Origin: Certhia americana
Lineage: Eukaryota; Chordata; Aves; Passeriformes; Certhiidae
Length of the DNA stretch: 64,000 nt
Direction of reading: 5' to 3'
Assembly (NCBI GenBank): GCA_018697195.1
Contig: CM031878.1
Coordinates: 72,961,778 to 73,025,777 of the forward strand
Both the position numbers and the translations under genes were made by a program. Below are positions 25,094-36,125 of this stretch, one piece after another. Every line of letters begins with the position of its first letter. Positions within the stretch are counted from its first letter, which is position 1. The notes beneath the pieces are model-generated. The model was not told where the DNA came from and ran no database searches. It saw only the letters and a program-made list of their open reading frames with translations.

Positions 25094-26139
25094 ATCTCCT
25101 GTGTGACACCTCAGCTGGTGGGTTCCCTTCTCTGTGCACTTTACTGAGGGCGAGTAATTTTTTTTATATATATTTTTTTTTTTTTTTTTCTTTTAACATC
25201 AACACTGTCACTTTCCAGAGCAGCTCCTGAATCAATCAACATTTCAGCAGTGCTGGAGGGGGGGAATAGGAAAAGCCAGCCACTCTGGCCTGCCTTGGAA
25301 TTAATTCCTGCCCCTGAGAGACCTGTCTTCCCCAGGGGAATCACCCTTATAAACACGAAGAACTTTTAAAATATTTATACGGAATTAGATTCCGTCTGCC
25401 CACCATGCCACAAATAGCCCAGCCACACAGTTCGTGCTAGTTTCTGAGAACAAGGATCAAACTTGCAATTAAATAGCAGGAACGTTTTCCTGCTCTTCCT
25501 GCATGGAAAAATACAAAAGTAGGAACGGGCTGCGCAACAGGAGTGTGATGTAAGTGCAGGTTTTAAGGGATGGGGTTGAAAGCACACACACCCCCCCCCC
25601 CCCAAGAATGACTTCAATGTCAGTTTTTGCTTCAAATACTTAATCCTGACTTCATTAGCAGAGAAATTAGCCCCTCTGCAGGAACATGGGTTACTGTTGG
25701 TGTGATCCATGTGTAGTTTGTGCACGTTGTTTTTAATTTCATGGATTAGAGCTGTTTCCCCACTCTGAAGAAGTCTTCTTTCAGACTGACCAAACCAAAA
25801 AAAACCCAAACACACCCCCCCAAAAAAAACCCCAACCCCAAAAAAACCCTACAAACAAACAAACCAACAAGAAAACCACAGGAAATTAAATAACTGAACC
25901 AGAGCTATTCACCACAACCTCATCCACACTTTTATTCCCTCGTTGCTCTCACACCTCCTTCCTGCAAGAGGAAGAATATTGGATCAATGTTCTAAAAGTG
26001 AAAAAGCTGTGATTTAATGAAACTTTTCTATGCACTTAACTGGGCAATATTTGGAAAACTAACCTGAAGGAACAAATGTTAAAAAAGAAGTTTAAAATGT
26101 TGAACGTGGGTGTGAAATGCAGGTAACATAATTTACATT
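25094..26139. other. Unique DNA with short simple repeats
   Basis: Contains an A/T-T run at about 25159-25190, a C13 run at 25591-25603 preceded by CACACACA, and an A/C-rich tract at about 25795-25865. No gene or transposon is recognised. Confidence 0.6.
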
Positions 26140-26745
26140 GCATTGCTATACATCATATATAGGATATATAACATATGTTATGACATATGATATATTTTTT
26201 GTTAAATTTCTCTACTACTCCATATAAAATTATACATTACACATTATGTGTAAAATAAATAATAATAAATATAGAAATAGAGTAGCTATAAATATTACAC
26301 ATGCCATATAAATGCATAGCATTATGCTGTAATATCAGCTGTATATTACTAATTAATATGTAATACATCATAAGTAAAATGCAATATATAATATAAAAAT
26401 GCATTTATTAAATTGTATTGATTGGAGTCCTATATATGACACATGATATATAATATTATATATTATATTATATATAATGCAATATCAGTATGTATTATAT
26501 ATTTTGTATACATATATATTATTTAGAGATAATAGATAGATAAATACTATGTATAGATAATAAATTATGTATTTATTATTATTTATTATGAATTATTTAT
26601 TTTATTTATTTATTGTGAATTTTGCATGATACATTTTCTACTATATAAGATATATTACTGCTGTAGTTTATTATATTTACTATAAATATATAATAAATAA
26701 TATATCATTTACAATAATAGGCTTGTTTAATATAGCACAGAGATA
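26140..26745. repeat. AT-rich tract with palindromic TATA repeats
   Basis: About 600 bp of almost pure A/T built from ATATAT, TAATAT and TTTATTATT words. The part at 26440-26520 is strongly self-complementary. No repeat unit dominates over the whole length. Stop codons are everywhere in all frames. Confidence 0.9.
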
Positions 26746-27206
26746 ATAAATTCTCCAGTGACCCACGGAATGAGTGCTGTACTAAAAAGAGTCTAAGCTG
26801 CAATTCAGAAGCACAAGGATGAAGTGAAACCTCACAAAGATGCTAAGTTCAGACTGAAATATTTTGCTGAAACTTATTTACAGGGATCAATGCCTTTAAA
26901 CTTGAGTGCTCTGGAGAAGAATTTCGGAAGGGCTGGACAGTAACACAAAGAGGTACCACCACGTACTCTGTGAAATCTCACAGATTAGCCGTGCTCATAT
27001 GGGATTTCAGGACAATATGGCATGGATTCCTGAGGAGCCAGGAGGCAGCTGGCTGACAAAAAACCTCCCTGGCACTCCATGGAGCTGTGCAGGATGTGAA
27101 ATAAAGGCACTCTGATTGTGGTCAGCCCTTTGATTCATCCTCACCCGGGAGCCTGGCAGGGGCTGAGTGAGTGAGGATCCTGCTCCTGGTGTTTGAGGCT
27201 GGCTTC
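26746..27206. other. Unique DNA, no gene seen
   Basis: Single-copy sequence between the AT-rich tract and a CR1. No open frame of note and no repeat recognised. Confidence 0.5.
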
Positions 27207-27690
27207 AGATGACCATGGAGTTATTTGGGGCTGGAAAAGCCCTCTGAGACCATCAGGTCCAGCCATTCCCCTCGCACTGACCCACATCCCCAGGTGCCAC
27301 ATCCACACACTGCTTGAACTCCTCCAGGGATGGTGATCCCTCAGGCAGCCCATTTAGATGTTTCACAGCCCTCCCATCCCTTCCAAATTTCCACCCTGAG
27401 CCTGCCCTGGCCCAGCCTGGGACTGCTTTCTCTCCTCCTGTCCCTGTTCCCTGGGAGCAGATCCCAAATCCCCCCGGCTATCCCCTCCTCGCAGGGAGTT
27501 GTGCAGAGCCAGAAATTCCCCCTGAGCCTCCTTTGCTCCAGGCTGAGCCCCCTTCCCAACTCTCTCATCCCCTCCTGGGGCTCCAGCCCCTTCCCAACTC
27601 CCTCAGGGATCCTCCAGCCCCTTCCCAGCTCTGTTCCGTTCCCTGGACACACTTCAGCCCCTCTGAAGCCGTGGGGATCCATCCACCACC
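27207..27690 (-). mobile_element. CR1 LINE 3' fragment
   Basis: Reverse-complement CR1. Signposts are GGGCTGGAAAAGCCCTCTGAG, CCATCAGGTCCAGCC, CTCCAGGGATGGTGA, then the C-rich stretch with CTTCCCAACTC and CTGGACACACTTCAGCCCCT. The order follows CR1 from its 3' end inward. It is truncated before the coding region; long open frames here are by-products of its composition. Confidence 0.9.
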
Positions 27691-29094
27691 TCTTTCAGTG
27701 CATGCTCTGCATTTCCCACCTTCTGTTGCACTCTCCTTTCCACCCCCAACACTTCGTGGGGCACACACAGCAGGTAAAGCAGGTAACTTCTGGGAGGAGG
27801 CAAATTTCACGAGGAAAAGTGGGACTTTATGGACCTTTTGATCTCTCCTTAGCAAGAAAACCTTCTTCCCTGTGCCCTAACCACAAACACCTCAACTCAG
27901 ATTAGCCACCAGCTCAGTGGTGTAAAAGCCTTGCTATGGTGCATTGGGGAAGTCAGCACCAGAATTCCACAGAAAACCAACATCAAACCTCCTCCGGTTC
28001 CCATGACACGAGGTCAGGAGAAGGCAGAAAGTTTCAGAAAACCCCCCTCCAGGATGTTTGTTCAGTCAGGGCACAATCCAAAGGTGTTAAGGGAGGTTTT
28101 ATTTGGCTGGTTCTCAGCTGTTTATTCTGGGAACTTGGGATTTGTTCTACTTGCAAGAAAAAATAAAATGGGAGCAGACACTGATAATTCATCCCATTCT
28201 GTCCATCACTGCTGTGTCAGGAAAGACAGTGCAGAGCAATGTACTCTCTTCAAATTATGTCTCTTCAAATTATGTGTCATGAAGCCCTATGAAAATTTGT
28301 TAATTCTGTTTTCTATCCAGGTCAATTATTCCAGTTTGGCATTGGAAGGTAAAAGAGGAACTGATAGCTTAGACAGGCTGAGCAGCAGTGGGAAAATATG
28401 GGAAGGGCATCATGAGAAACCAGGAAATACACCTTGAACCTATAATCTTAATGCAGATAACTTTGACCAAGCATCAGACAGTTACAACAATTTGTGTGAT
28501 ACAAGGGACAAAGTTAGCCTCAAAAATGCTGGAATAAACTCTTAAAGGCATTTTCAAGCTGGACAGAGTGGTAAGAAACACACTGTAAAGAAAAGATGCA
28601 TCTTGACTGTGGATAAAAACACATCTCCCTCACAGTTAGGATATGTTTTTTTAAAGTGCACTTGAAGTATATCACTTCCCAGTCAAGGCTTCCTTGACAA
28701 CTTGGAATGGTTGGTTAATCTGAACAGAAAATGATAAGGGGTGAAAACTAAATGCAAGAGAGAGAAACAAAAAAAAAACCCAAAACCAACCAACAAAACC
28801 ACATATATCCACTTCCACTCCAGCTCTGTGGCTCCTGTGTGAACTGCTGCAGGGGTAATTTATTCACACCAGTATTTTTTCCTCAGTCAGTGGCTCCATG
28901 CCACAAGGCCAGGCTGCTTATCCCCTGCTCAGCTGGGAGTCTGGCTGTGTCAGGAGAACAGGAATCACAATCCCAGCATCAAGAGCGACCCAGGATAGGT
29001 CTCTGCATTTCGGGTCCTGCAGGGCTGAGAGGCAGAGAGTGATTCCCTGCAGTGCAGGGGTTGGATGGGTCAACTCAGCACCCTAACACACTGG
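27691..29094. other. Unique DNA, no gene seen
   Basis: A 15-bp direct duplication (CTCTTCAAATTATGT) lies at 28246-28275. An open frame of 168 codons on the plus strand (27931-28437) crosses this duplication and resembles nothing known to me. No other feature is recognised. Confidence 0.5.
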
Positions 29095-29445
29095 AACACA
29101 GAATCAGATGACAGATTATCAGATTATTGGGTTCAAGAGATCCCAAATCCCATCCAGTGCCACCCCTGACCTGGCAGGGACCCCTCCCAGTGTGCCAGGT
29201 GCTCCCATTCCCAATGTCCAGCCTGGCCTGGGACACTGCCAGGGATGCAGGGGCAGCCCCAGCTGCTCTGGGCACCCTGTGCCAGGGCCTGCCCAGCCTG
29301 CAGGCAGGGAACAATTCCTGCCCAATCTGCCATCCAGCCCTGCCCTGTGCCACTGGCAGCCATTCCCTGGGTGCTGTCCCTTGTCAATTGTGTCTCTCCA
29401 CCTTTCCTGCATCTCCTTCAGGTCCTGCTGTCCTCATTCTGCCCC
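29095..29445 (-). mobile_element. CR1 LINE 3' fragment
   Basis: Starts with the CR1 3' tail ACACAGAATCAG, then GGCAGGGACCCCTCCCAGTG, CCAGCCTGGCCTGGGACACT and GCTCTGGGCACCCTGTGCC, all in reverse complement. The copy at 51310-51690 shares the same phrases and belongs to a closely related CR1 subfamily. Confidence 0.92.
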
Positions 29446-32400
29446 GATGCATGGCTGAAGCAGAAGCAAACACAACTCTGCAATTAGGAACGCTTGCAGA
29501 AGCGGGGCATTAATAGAAAAGTAAAATAAAATTTTAAATAGTCAGTTGCTTGTTCTACAAGCCACCCAACCCTGTTGGTTGGCTCAGGACAGGTCCAGGC
29601 AGGGGTGAAGGAGGAGGATGGAGGGGCACAGGCTCTCAGCATCCCCTGGCATGGGGAGGGAAAAGCAAACCCCCACACCGACCTGCAACCTACATCTGCT
29701 CCCTTGCAGAGCCACTTGTCATTGTGCCCTGAAATAAAACGCCCCAACAAGTGCAAAATAATCCTCATGAAGTGGCCTGATTCCCCCTTAAAGGCTTTTA
29801 GTAAGATGCAAGGCTTGCATTCTGGTTCCAGCAGTGTTTTGGAGTGGAATTGTGCACTTGAGTACTTTTATTGCTGTTTTGGGGGGGTAACTCTAGTCTA
29901 GCCTGCCCTCTAGTGCTGTCTGGATCCGGCTCCCAGAGTGAAAACGGTCGGAAATCCTGGGATCAGAATGCTCAGGGTGCCGTGGGCAGCACGTCTGGGC
30001 ATGTTTGGATGTTGTACCAGCAGCCACACATGCCCTAATCAACACCTTGCCACGTCATTTCATTATTTAAATGCAATTGAATTTAACCTCGAATGGTAGA
30101 AAGGCAGCCTGAAAATACAGGTTCATGATGAGGAGGAACTGGCTCTCCTTTTTTATTAAGTCACAGTTCTGCAAGGCAGCTCTCTACAGAAATCCCAGAT
30201 TTGGCCCCTGCTGGAATAACACAAACAGGTAATTTTAATTTTTTTTCCCCCTTCCCTTAATCTGAAGGATGCCCAGGCACTTGTGCATATCTCACACAAA
30301 AAATGGCAGTGCTGAAAGTCTTACATACAATTCATCTGAAACATATATCGATGTAAAGAGGATTTTAATTTACAATATCTCGAGGTTTCAGTGCCAAGGC
30401 TGTGGGAGTAACAGCACACAGATCTGCAGATATGGCAGTGAGAAGAGTGATAATGAAAGTAGATTGCTGGAGGAGCAAATGTCTGATACCAGCAGACACA
30501 AACACACACGTTCCTAAATTAATCAGTAAAATTTTCAGGTGGGCAGTTCAGGTAGGAAATAATTCTCTCAAAAAAAAAAGGCCCTGGTTTATGAAAGCAT
30601 TTACATTAAGTTATGCACATTTTTGATCTTGTTCTTTCCTTATCAGCACTTTAGGAAATAATTTAAATAAATATATTGTTGCCAAATTCTGTTGGTGTCC
30701 TTAGTATAATGAAAAATGTTAATTACAGTAAACTAATGAATTCTGTGATCAGTTCAGAGGTGGTTTCACCAGCGTTTTCATTACTTTTATATTATATTTA
30801 ATATAAAGCCATAAATATGTGTATGGGCATCAAACCCTTTTTAAAACATAAAATGGATCCACCGCAAATAATTTGAACTAAACCCAGCCTCAATGTTTAA
30901 TTTTTTTAAGTAGCTTTTTGGACCATCTAAAGAAGGACAGATTGTTTCCAGCTTTTGCCAGGGAAGCAAACTAAGCACACGTAGTCACTCGTTCAGGGGA
31001 CTCTGCCTGCTCCAGATCCTCTGCTCCTGTTTCAGGATCCATGACAACCATTTCTCCTTTTTTCACCAAGCCAGACGAGTGAAACCCACACCAAAAACCT
31101 CCATCTGACCTCGTTTTTTGCTGGAGAAGTGAAACCACGTGAGGGGGGAGCTGATGGGCTTCAGCCTGTGGCAGATGGTGGCCCGTGGGCAAGGACCTGA
31201 GCCAGGGGTCCCAGGCAAAGCCCCTCTCCCTCCAGGACCCCAGACCACCCTCAGTGCCCCAGCACTGACCCCCCTCCAGGTCCCAGGCTGCTCCCATCCA
31301 TGCAGATCATCTCCTACACCCGCTAAAACCCCGCTTTTGGGGTGGCATTTTTTTATTTTTATTTTTTGTTTTGTGACTAATTGTGACTTGGAGAGGGTTT
31401 AGGAGTGTTCACAGGTGCAAGTTGCAGGGGCAGAACAGCCCGAGCCGTGCAGCAGAGCAGCCTTCATTCAGCACAGATCACCAAAAGAAAAAAAAAAAAA
31501 AATCTTCCTCTGATCCCTCCACCTGACCTTTCTCCCTCACCTAAGTGGAGAAATCAGTCCTTGAAAATATATGTTCACCTCCTCAGGTGTGGGGAAATGG
31601 ATCTCAGCTTGCCATACCTGGATTTTTGCACAGGAATCCTCTCCTTCTGCCAGGGCAAGGCAGGCAGAGAAACCCCAGGAGGAGGGGGCTCTGTGTGTAA
31701 GAGCTGTGGGAAGAGATAAATCACATTTTCCATCAAGGAGAGCAAGCCAGACACATCTACTGAGCCTTCAGGAGATGGGATGTGCATTTCCCAGGCCGTT
31801 ACAGCTCTTCCATGGGGAACAATGACTTCCCAGTTACTTTTCCACGTGCAGCAGCCGAGGCACAGGGCTTGAGACAGAACATGTAGTAGACACAACCATG
31901 TAATTTGGTGTTCTCACAGTGTCTGAGCAGCGAAAAGATTATTTTTTCATCATCCTTCCTGTAAAACATCTCCTGGAGTGTGAGGAGCAGCCAGAGCTTG
32001 GTCCCTTTTGGGGAAGGGTTGTGCAAACACGGGAAGTACACATAAGAACAAATTTCATTCCCTCAGAACCAGCACTCACAGACCATTAATTCCTATTCTG
32101 CTTTTCCTTCAGGTGATTTTTCCTCCACAGAAACTCCTAACGTCCTCATTTCAAAGTGTACACGCCCACACCTGTGTCAATGAGCTTCTGAGCTCTGGAG
32201 GTACGAAGTCACTCGCAGGGCATCAGAATCTTCCTAATGCTGAAAATCCCAAATAGCTGAACTTCCCAAATGGCTGAAATTCCCAAATGCCTGGAAATCT
32301 GACCAGCTAGTACAACAAGCTGATCCCAGCTACTGCCTACCACTAATTCCGACAAAAATAAGACAAAAATCACAATTTCCCCAGCACCAGCAGTTGTCAC

Positions 32401-34675
32401 CTGAGGATCTTGGTTTAGGACATTCAGAGAATTGGTTGGAGCTCCATTTTTAAAAATAGTGGGTTTTTTTGCCATAGCCTTGGACAGACACAGCATCCTG
32501 TGCCCGAGTCTTTGAGGGTCAGCAACACACCCTTCCTTTAACACAAAAGGTGACTTCAACCTCAGCACTAAAATCTGTGAGCTGAGTCTTTAATCCCAAA
32601 ACTGATAATGACTTTGAAAGCACTGGCAAAACTGCTGTCTTTCTTCCAATTTTTTTTATTTTTTTTTTTTTTTTGCTGTTCACACATCCCATGGAGAGTA
32701 TTAAGGCTGCTGACATGAGAGGTACTCTGGAAAATTTTTCAGGGTGTGCTGCTGACTGGCTGTCTCATCCTGAAAGTGAGTAAAAACTCATCTCTGTGAC
32801 TCCTTGTCACCATCCCTCCTTTCCAGCAGGCATTTTCAAAGCAGGATCTCCTACTTCTCTGCCTATTTGTTTTCTTGAATCTTAGATCATTATTTGCATT
32901 CTCCTGCTTTCCTCGGGCGACAGACAGATCTGAAGTCAGATTTTAAATAGTGGAGAAAAACATCAAGATCAAATTCCAGATCCATGTTGCACGTTGTGTT
33001 GAAATAACCGTGGGCTAATAGGAGCCTTACAAATGAACTAATGAAAATCAGCCAAAAGACAGAAGAGATGGGGGAAAATGAATCTATTAGCATTATCTGG
33101 AAACTTAATCTTGAATTTTGGCTGCCCTTTTGTCAGGTTAATATAATCAGATAAGGCTGTGAAAATACAGATAGCAATTAGCATCTTTAACATGGAATAA
33201 ATGAACAAGTAATTCAATACTGGAAATATATTCAGCTTTGTCTCTATTTGTGCAGATTATGACAAAAATTAACTATCTCCAAGGCTTCCCAGTTGCAGCT
33301 GAGAGATATTGGTAATAATGGGAAGGCTGAGGTATTTCATTTCTCAGAAAACAGTTATGTGATTTCTCCTGTGCTGGGGTACTGTGGCGTTTCATGTGTA
33401 GGGAGTCTCTGATAGATCACAGTGCACAGATGGCTGCAAAATTCCTTTACACCTTGAATAAATCTCCATTACAGCAACCAGTGCCACAGCATTGGTTTTT
33501 ACCTTCCTTGGGAAAAGAGGGGAGCTTTATAATGAGAAAATTACATATTTCATCTATATATTTATTTATTTCCTGCATTAAAGACCCTTACTTGCAGCTC
33601 AGGGAGCCCTGTGCCCTTCTTGAAGGTCTGTCATTCCCATTAATTCCACTGGTATCTCCTGGTTTGGGGCATTGACTGTTTCTCCTTCTTGTCCACAGGT
33701 GTAGCTGAAGACCCTTCCACTTATACCTGACACTGTTACATGGCAGTGAAAGCTGCTAATGACTCAGCTGAGGCTCCAATTAATACCCACATTTGATTAC
33801 TGTGCACAGACAAAGCACAGAAAAAAGACATTTTCAGTTGCCAGTGGCAAAATAGACTGACTTCTCCATTTATGAAGCTGTTGTTTGGGTCTCCTTGTCG
33901 TCAGATCCTTTTTTGTGAATTTAAAGGTTAAAAGAAAATATTCGCTGAAGCAACTCAAAAGGAGGTTTCCTGGTTTTCCAGGAAGCACAGCTTCAAAAAT
34001 CACAATTTGTCATTGATGAACCCAGTATCAGCTTTGGGTCTGTTCCACTGTGTTTTCCTGACTGAACAGTCAAAGAGCTGGGGGAAGATGGGGGAATTTT
34101 ATTTTAGTTTTTGAAATGTTTACTTTTAGGTAAACCTCTTGATACAGCAGAAAGCATGTGGGTAGAAAGCTCACATATTAAAAAAAAAAAAAAAGAAAAA
34201 GAAAAAACAGAAAAAGAAAAAATAAAAGAAGAAAGAACTCACATCCAGAAGAAGAACCATAGAACTATACACCTTGTTCTGCTTAACTTCTTTCCAACCT
34301 TAAAGTTCCCAGCTTCACCTGAAAGAGAAAAGCACTGCACGTGTGGAGGTGAGGAGGCAAATCAAGGGGACAACATGAGATGCCAAAATCAAGCTGCAAA
34401 CCTAGAAAGCCCAGGTGTGATAAGCAGGGACTGTCAGGATGCTAAAGCTGCAGCCTGAGCTCACTGACCAGCTCCTCTGAACCTCTGAGGTGTGCTGGCA
34501 GCAGACACAGCTCATTTACCCAGCCCCTGGCAAATCACACAGATGTGAAAAAGGGGGAGCTGCACAGCAGCAGATGGTGGGCACAGAGCTGACAGGTCTC
34601 TGGTGGGCAAGAAGCAGCATGCAGAGTCCTGCAAGAGGCTCTGATGCCTGACAGGAGTCAGAGACCCTGGCACAG
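29446..34675. other. Long mostly unique stretch, no gene seen
   Basis: About 5.2 kb without a recognised full transposon. It contains a T-rich run at about 32649-32673 and A-rich tracts at 31487-31502 and 34180-34231. Two blocks look conserved by motif content (30000-30130 and 32880-33340). The longest open frames, about 100-120 codons, overlap on both strands and show no domain signature. The end (about 34440-34675) may belong to a family G LTR. Confidence 0.5.
32880..33340. promoter_or_regulatory. Candidate conserved non-coding element (enhancer-like)
   Basis: A repeat-free 460-bp block with an octamer ATTTGCAT (32892-32899), AGATAAGG-like GATA sites near 33150, CATTATCTGG near 33090, CAATTAGCATC near 33176 and several CTAAT/TAATG words. 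The composition is even, without the simple repeats that pepper the rest of the window. This is the block I would rank first for vertebrate conservation, but no alignment was possible. Confidence 0.32.
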
Positions 34676-35528
34676 GATGGTGTCGTGGTTTGAATGACAG
34701 GTGTGTGCTGAGGAAGGCAGGAGACTCCCTTGGAATGGAAAATGCAAACCCTCTCCCTCCCAATTATTATAATTTTTGAAATTAAGGGGCTCTCAGGAAA
34801 AGACATGGGGACAGGAATAACAGTTCTTTATTAGGGAAATTAAAATAAACAATAAAATAAAAACATATGCAGTAAGACAAATAAACAAACAAACCCAACA
34901 AACAAACCAGTGCCAGAGTGAGGCTCCCAGGTGTCCCCTGTGTGTCAGGGGTTGGTGGCAGTGCCATCCCATGGTGGCTACAGCTCTCCTGCAGTGGCAG
35001 ATGTGGCTCTGCTGGAGCAGGGATCCTGGAGAAAGGGGGAGATTTCCTCTGAAGGTGCAGTGGGGAGAGCTGGGGCTGGTGTTCCTCTGGGAATGCAGTG
35101 GGAAAGGATCCTTGGTGTTCCCAAATCCCAGATTGGATCCAGGGAGGAATGTTTGGTGTTCCCAAATCCCAGATTGGATCCAGGTAGGAATGTTTGGTGT
35201 TCCCAGCCCCACATTGGATCCAGAGAGGAATGTTTGGTGTTCCCAGTCCCAGATTGGATCCAGGTAGGAATGTTTGTCTCCTGCCCTGGCTGCAGCATCT
35301 CCCAAGGTGCTGAGGTGAGTTTCTCAGTGACACTCCCTGTCCCATCAGCAGCAGATCTGTGCCTGGAGGGAGGATGGGTGTGGCAGAGATAAAGCAAACT
35401 GCCCCAGCTGGTTTATTGACAGTTGGCCATGGACAGAAAATTACACCACCCCTCCACTCCAGTTCCAACAGCTGGTGACAGAATCCACAGGTTTAGTCAC
35501 ATTTTGCACTGACACCCATGAAAGATGG
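34676..35528 (-). mobile_element. Solo LTR, family E copy 2 (5-bp TSD GATGG)
   Basis: The body is 34681-35523, from TGTCGTGG to CCCATGAAA, flanked by GATGG at 34676-34680 and 35524-35528. Minus-strand AATAAA is at 34827-34832. It matches the copy at 3892-5009 along its length but has only about four minisatellite units, which accounts for most of the length difference. A 5-bp duplication is typical of ERVL-like integration; that class call is inference. Confidence 0.9.
35134..35272. repeat. 40-bp minisatellite inside LTR, about 4 units
   Basis: Unit starts TGGATCC fall at 35134, 35175, 35215 and 35255, with spacing of 41, 40 and 40 bp. It is the same unit as at 4340-4765. Confidence 0.96.
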
Positions 35529-35714
35529 GGCTATGGGGTCCCAGTGTCCTTAAATGTACCTGAAGGTCCTTCATTCATCTTGAATTATTTATTATTGTAA
35601 TAAATATATCTGCTTTTATTCTGTTAGTTCTGTCTGGCCTCTGCTTTTAGGTCACATGCACAGGGCATAAGGGTGATGCAACCCTGCCCAAGCCAGCACT
35701 GGTCAGCCACAACA
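35529..35714 (+). mobile_element. Family G LTR remnant (R-U5 end)
   Basis: Right end of an LTR on the plus strand. It has AAATGTACCTGAAGG from 35552, AATAAA at 35599-35604, TCTGTCTGGCCTCTG and a final CCACAACA at 35707-35714. It matches 23224-23310. The family E LTR is inserted just to the left, so the rest of this LTR probably lies before 34676. Confidence 0.6.
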
Positions 35715-36040
35715 CTCCCAGCATTTGCTCTCTGGTGTCACTGCCTGAGCTCTCCAAACCACAGACACCTCTCTGTACCCTCCAAATGCATATTTGGTGC
35801 ATCCTCATGCACACAGGGTCCTCTGACTCCCTCTGGCTTGGGCTGCTGCTGAGCCAACAAGCTGATCAAGGAGGTGCTGCGGAAATAAATTTCTCTCCTG
35901 CAAGGGAGGATGATGAAGAACTGCAATTGTAGCTCTGTCAGGGGAAAAAATAATAATTAAAAAAATCTATTTTATTAGTTTGTTCCCCCTGGGCAAGACT
36001 CATTTGCTTCAACAACTTTACATGGTCATATTCACACTAC
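35715..36040. other. Unique DNA, no gene seen
   Basis: Short single-copy spacer between the family G LTR end and a CR1 scrap. Nothing recognised. Confidence 0.5.
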
Positions 36041-36125
36041 AGAGTAAGAGAATCATGCTGGAAAACACCTTTTTAGGATCATCAAGCCCAGCCATTTACC
36101 TAACCATGTGTCCCTTAAGCAACTA
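36041..36125 (-). mobile_element. Short CR1 3' fragment
   Basis: AGAGAATCATGCTGGAAAACACC and ATCATCAAGCCCAGCC follow the order of the CR1 3' end in reverse complement. It is diverged and truncated. Confidence 0.65.

Noticed and set aside
27314..27905. Overlapping proline-rich open frames (175 and 191 codons)
   Set aside because: They lie largely within a reverse-complement CR1 3' fragment whose C-rich sequence is poor in stops.
29108..29513. Several overlapping open frames on both strands
   Set aside because: They lie within or mostly within a CR1 3' fragment; the same phrases recur at 51310-51690.
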